Shown piece by piece: positions 5,625-9,302 of a DNA stretch of 9,302 nt. A model generated the notes under the pieces. The model had not been told where the DNA came from. It searched no databases and was given only the letters and a program-made list of their open reading frames with translations. Numbering within the stretch: the stretch's first letter is position 1; each line of letters starts with the position of its first letter. The translations under genes were made by a program, and so were the position numbers. The DNA is from Flavipsychrobacter sp. (lineage in GTDB: Bacteria; Bacteroidota; Bacteroidia; Chitinophagales; Chitinophagaceae), in NCBI GenBank assembly GCA_021156265.1, contig JAJNBR010000102.1, positions 1 to 9,302 of the forward strand. The letters run 5' to 3'.

Positions 5625-8614
5625 TGGGCGAATCATGCAACATACCACACCCTCTTCAGCGTGAAGGAACTTACCAGTTTGAAAGGTATCCTGCTGCCTT
5701 GTCGCCCGATTATGTGAAGCTGGATGAACGTACTACAGAAGAACTGTTAGTGCAGGCTGCGCGATTTGCAGAGTGTGTGATCTACTATAATGATCAGAAC
5801 CTGCAGGATGGCGACTGGACCCAATTTTTTGAAGAAGTTTACGATTACCAGACCAATGAGCTAAGATTCAGTTCATTCAAAGAATTAGAAGATAAAGGCG
5901 CCACAAGTCCGCATATTGGCCTGTTCATAGCTTTTCTGAAGTTGTATGGCTTTTCCCAGATCCAATTGAACGGCCTTACGGAAAAGCAACTTGATTTTTA
6001 TTATAAAGACATTCTTCGACTGTATCCACTGGCGGAAGAGCCCGATAAAGTAGCCGTGCTTTTCGAACCTGAAAAAAATACAGCACAGGCTAACGTCCCC
6101 GCTGGAACGGTGTTGCTGGCAGGCAAGGACGATACAGGTAAGCCGGTCTATTTTAAAACCAACGATGACCTTGTTGTCAATAAAGCAAAGGTTGCCGAGG
6201 TCAAGACCGTTTTTGTTAAGAAAGAGAGCGATGAGGTGGTAAATATTTTTGGTGCTGCTAATGCCTTAACAGAAAATATTGTTGATCCAACTGGTGAGAT
6301 CAAAAGCTGGCGTGCCTTTGGTTCTACGGAAAATGCTGAAGTGCAACTGGGTTTTGCCTTTGCTTCGCCTTTGCTGAATTTACCTGAAGCTAAAAGAAGG
6401 GTGACGCTTGAATTGCAAGGCATCAACAACCTGAAACGCGAGGCGTTGATAGCAGAATATACGTCCGCAAAAGGATGGCAAAAGGCAGAGGTCGATAAGT
6501 TACCTGGCCTCGACAATAATAGTAGCGATAGCCTGCAATACCTGTTGGTAAAACTTGATCCGGGCGATCCAGCCATGGTACCTTACAATGAAGCAATACA
6601 CAAGGCAGGTTTCACTGCAACACACCCGGTTATTCGCATTACACTGGATAATAGTAATGAAGCGGAATTTGGAGATGCCTATACGATATTGAAAAGTGTT
6701 CCCGTATCATCTATAAAACTAACTGTGAACGTGGCGGGCTTAAGAAGCCTGATCATCCAGAACGATGGCGGGGTGCTCGATCCTGCAAAACCTTTCTTTC
6801 CGTTCGGCTCACAGCCTGTAAAGTATAAATCTACCCTCTACATCGGCAATTACGAGGCGTTCAACAAATACCTCAAGTCTTTCCACATTTCCATGAACTG
6901 GAAAGGTATTCCCGGGAATATGAAGAAGCACTATGCTGAATATGGTGATGCGGGTGACGTGTTCCTGGATCAGTGGCGCACATCGGCGAGCAAAATGAAA
7001 ATGTTCCAGCAAGGCCATCCGCCGGGCAAAGTTTCGATACTGGATGACGGCACCTGGAAAAACCTGCCGTTAAACGATAATGCACATTACCAGGACAATA
7101 CGAAGAAAGAAACGACAAACACTTTCAAGCCCAAGTCAAATGCGCTGAAGAGCGACTATGAATACAACCAGCCGAAAAACTACGCGGTCAACAGCAGGTG
7201 GGGCTTTATAAAAATTGAACTCGGGTATGACTTCGGGCATGCCTATTACCCGAAGTTATTGACCGCTGCTGCCATTGCCAAGACCGATACTCCTGCAACG
7301 CCGCTGCCCAATTTTCCTTATACTCCTGAATTCAACTCGCTGCACATCGACTATGTGGCACAAGCAACTATAGACCTCGATGAACATGCTTTGTTTCACC
7401 TGCACCCGTTTGGTGTAGAAAAACTGGAAGATTCGCTTGACACGCTTATTCCTGACTATAGTGACGAAGGTAATTTGCTGATCGGTTTGAGCGGGGTAAA
7501 TACATCGCAGGTGGTTAGTGTATTTTTTCAATTACACAACGATACGGGCGACCTGGATAAAGAAATAAACGAAGACAACAAGATAACATGGAGTTACCTG
7601 GATGGTAATAACTGGCAGTCGTTTGGCAGCGAACAGATCATCAAGAATACGACTCTCAATTTTTCTACAACCGGTTTTATCAAATTCAATATTCCTTCAG
7701 GCGCTATTTCAACACATAATATTTTAACCGACGGACTGGTATGGCTAAAAGGGGCAGTTCCTAAAGATAGCAGCGCTTATCCCTATATTATCGGGATTGA
7801 AACACAGGCGATAGAAGCCGTGTATGATAAAAGGGACAATGACCCTGCGCGGCTTTTGAAGGCATTGCCGGCCGGGGCTATCACAAAACTGGAAAGCAGG
7901 ATTACGGGCATCAAGAAAGTCACACAGCCTTATGCCTCGTACGACGGCAGGCCGGAAGAGGTTGGTGGAAGTTATTATACGCGTGTCAGTGAAAGGCTGC
8001 GTCATAAGGGACGTGCATGGGGTATCTGGGATTATGAGCGACTGGTGCTGGAGAAGTTTCCATCGATCTTCAAAGTGAAATGTATATCGCATAGCAACAC
8101 TCAGTCTGAATATGTAACGGGCAACGTGTTGCTGGTGTTGCTGCCCAATCCTGCCAATGTGAATTTTCAGAATGCCTTGCAGCCACGCGTGAGTAAATCA
8201 GTAATAGAATTGGTGAAAGAGTATATGGCAACCCTTACCTCGGCATTTGCACATATAGACATCATCAACCCGCAATACGAGCCATTGCAGATCATCTGCG
8301 ATGTTAAGATACGGCCCGAGTACGGCGATGAAGCCTATTACAGCAACCAGTTGAAAAAAGACCTGGCAGGTTTCATTGCGCCGTGGAGTGTAGATAGCAG
8401 CAGGCAAGTATCGTTTGAGGGAAGGATATACCAGTCGCAAATAATAGATTTTATAGAGGAGCGGCCATATATAGATTACGTGACCAACTTCGAAGTGATC
8501 AAGACCAGCAGTAATGTAAAATGTACTGAGCTGATAATGGCCGATAAGGAAAGCAGCATCATTACATCCGTATCATTTGAAAACCATATTGTGAATACCA
8601 ACGCAACATGTTAG
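5624..8614 (+). CDS. Large baseplate J-like protein (Afp11-like)
   Basis: This 996-residue protein is a baseplate wedge component of the gpJ/gp47 group (T4 gp6, TssF, Afp11 in role). The N-terminal part is YVKLDERTTEELL (30-42) and YYNDQNLQDGDWTQFFEE (54-71). The family block KVAVLFEP...NVPAGTVLLAGKDDTG...VYFKTNDDLVV follows (about 142-185). A long middle section of strand-rich sequence includes WGFIKIELGYDFGHAYYPKLL and PLPNFPYTPEFNSLHIDY. The C-terminal part is KGRAWGIWDYERLVLEKFPSIFKV (from 795), GNVLLVLLPNP, QYEPLQIICDVKIRP and FIEERPYIDYVTNFEV. It is far longer than phage P2 gpJ (about 300 residues), but large forms are usual in eCIS clusters. I chose the ATG at 5624 over the in-frame TTG at 5621 because TGATG with the gp25 stop is a standard coupling overlap. 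The 3' end overlaps the next gene by 7 bases. Confidence 0.92.
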   Translation: MGESCNIPHPLQREGTYQFERYPAALSPDYVKLDERTTEELLVQAARFAECVIYYNDQNLQDGDWTQFFEEVYDYQTNELRFSSFKELEDKGATSPHIGLFIAFLKLYGFSQIQLNGLTEKQLDFYYKDILRLYPLAEEPDKVAVLFEPEKNTAQANVPAGTVLLAGKDDTGKPVYFKTNDDLVVNKAKVAEVKTVFVKKESDEVVNIFGAANALTENIVDPTGEIKSWRAFGSTENAEVQLGFAFASPLLNLPEAKRRVTLELQGINNLKREALIAEYTSAKGWQKAEVDKLPGLDNNSSDSLQYLLVKLDPGDPAMVPYNEAIHKAGFTATHPVIRITLDNSNEAEFGDAYTILKSVPVSSIKLTVNVAGLRSLIIQNDGGVLDPAKPFFPFGSQPVKYKSTLYIGNYEAFNKYLKSFHISMNWKGIPGNMKKHYAEYGDAGDVFLDQWRTSASKMKMFQQGHPPGKVSILDDGTWKNLPLNDNAHYQDNTKKETTNTFKPKSNALKSDYEYNQPKNYAVNSRWGFIKIELGYDFGHAYYPKLLTAAAIAKTDTPATPLPNFPYTPEFNSLHIDYVAQATIDLDEHALFHLHPFGVEKLEDSLDTLIPDYSDEGNLLIGLSGVNTSQVVSVFFQLHNDTGDLDKEINEDNKITWSYLDGNNWQSFGSEQIIKNTTLNFSTTGFIKFNIPSGAISTHNILTDGLVWLKGAVPKDSSAYPYIIGIETQAIEAVYDKRDNDPARLLKALPAGAITKLESRITGIKKVTQPYASYDGRPEEVGGSYYTRVSERLRHKGRAWGIWDYERLVLEKFPSIFKVKCISHSNTQSEYVTGNVLLVLLPNPANVNFQNALQPRVSKSVIELVKEYMATLTSAFAHIDIINPQYEPLQIICDVKIRPEYGDEAYYSNQLKKDLAGFIAPWSVDSSRQVSFEGRIYQSQIIDFIEERPYIDYVTNFEVIKTSSNVKCTELIMADKESSIITSVSFENHIVNTNATC

Positions 8615-9302
8615 CAACCGAAACACCTAAAATACCGGCTGTCCCTAAGCGCCTTCCTCCGCAGGATTACGAATTGTTGCGGCAAACGGGCATCGAATAC
8701 TTGCAAAAGTTATCGGGTAAGATATGGACGGACTACAACGTCCATGATCCGGGTGTGACCATGCTTGAGCTGTTGTGTTATGCACTGACAGATCTTGGAT
8801 ACCGTACTTCATTCAATATCGCCGACCTGCTCACTGATTCCGGTAAAGCGGCTCCGTCTAAAACCGGCTCCTTCTTCAGTGCGAAGAAAATTTTGACCTC
8901 GCATCCGGTAACAATTGCCGATTACCGCAAACTGTTGATAGACCAGGTGCCGGGGCTGAGAAATGTATGGTTTTTGACCAATGACAACGAATACGCCAAA
9001 CCACCTGTTTACTATGATCTGAAAAAAGGTGAACTGACAGTTACGCAGCCATTGACTGCTTTTGAGAAGTTGAAACTTAAAGGTCTGTACACTATAAAGC
9101 TGGAGATGGAGGATTTTACCGTCGTGCGGGCCTATCATAGAGGATTCCTGGAAACGCTAGAAAAATATCGACTAGAAAGTAACGCCAATACCGGTGACGT
9201 GACGGTGGATGAATTTGAAGATTGCTGCATGAATTACGTTTGCGCATTGATGCGCGATTGGCGAAATCTCTGCGAAGACGTGGACAGGATATCGATGATA
9301 AA
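8608..9302 (+). CDS. Afp12-like baseplate protein, N-terminal part (3'-truncated by window edge)
   Basis: The frame starts at the ATG at 8608, inside the last codons of the preceding gene, and stays open to the window end, giving 231 complete codons. The visible product begins MLATETPKIPAVPKRLPPQDYELLR. It has the characteristic block GKIWTDYNVHDPGVTMLELLCYALTDLGYRTSFNIADLL (about 37-75), then LTSHPVTIADYRKLLIDQVPGLRNVWFL (about 97-124), a segment typical of baseplate proteins where the first module begins. The WTDYN-HDPG...LELLCYAL start is common to Afp12-like wedge proteins of Bacteroidota eCIS, which pair with the Afp11 type to build the wedge. A short Cys-containing stretch (DCCMNYVCALMRDW) lies near the visible end. 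The frame-consistent codon use and the place directly after Afp11 support the call; the C-terminal half is not seen. Confidence 0.88.
   Translation, partial: MLATETPKIPAVPKRLPPQDYELLRQTGIEYLQKLSGKIWTDYNVHDPGVTMLELLCYALTDLGYRTSFNIADLLTDSGKAAPSKTGSFFSAKKILTSHPVTIADYRKLLIDQVPGLRNVWFLTNDNEYAKPPVYYDLKKGELTVTQPLTAFEKLKLKGLYTIKLEMEDFTVVRAYHRGFLETLEKYRLESNANTGDVTVDEFEDCCMNYVCALMRDWRNLCEDVDRISMI

Noticed and set aside
6148..6576. Minus-strand open frame of 142 codons inside the baseplate-J gene
   Set aside because: Low-complexity Ser/Leu-rich translation opposite a solid gene; a shadow frame.
6908..6919. Perfect 12-base palindrome ATTCCCGGGAAT
   Set aside because: It is inside the baseplate-J coding sequence, single-copy and encodes ordinary residues; no sign of an operator or terminator.

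Overview
The window is a gene-dense stretch, all on the + strand, from the structural cluster of a contractile phage-tail-like injection system of the extracellular type (eCIS: Afp / PVC / MAC / AlgoCIS family). The protein sequences look like those of Bacteroidota (Chitinophaga-, Cytophaga- or Sphingobacterium-like organisms). This rests on the style of the Afp12-like N-terminus (WTDYNVHDPG...LELLCYALTDLGYRT), the small MPIEIRELVI-type gene, G+C content in the mid-40s by eye, and A-rich start regions mostly without Shine-Dalgarno sequences. The genus cannot be fixed from this window.

Layout, 5' to 3': (1) the C-terminal part of a tail sheath protein, cut by the left edge (to 1343); (2) a main inner-tube protein (1388-1822); (3) a second, divergent tube protein of the Afp5 type (1829-2296); (4) a 55-residue DUF5908/Afp6-like protein (2304-2471); (5) a LysM-bearing tube-to-baseplate adaptor, Afp7-like (2477-3178); (6) a VgrG/Afp8-like spike protein (3171-4925); (7) a PAAR spike tip (4932-5213); (8) a gp25-like baseplate wedge protein (5217-5624); (9) a very large baseplate-J protein, Afp11-like (5624-8614); (10) the N-terminal part of an Afp12-like baseplate protein, cut by the right edge (from 8608).

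Together these genes supply the sheath, the tube, the tube-spike junction, the spike with its tip, and most of the baseplate. Sheath contraction would drive the tube and PAAR-tipped spike into a target. The longest gene-free gap is 44 bases and three junctions overlap, so this looks like one transcription unit. No promoter, terminator, RNA gene, mobile element, CRISPR array or repeat family was found.

The parts that would settle the exact type and cargo are not in the window: upstream sheath paralogues, the tape measure, the AAA+ ATPase, the cap, tail fibres and toxins. The least ordinary points are the helix-rich, aspartate-motif-bearing section of the sheath, the PAAR-before-gp25 order, the 55-residue gene, and the size of the baseplate-J protein.
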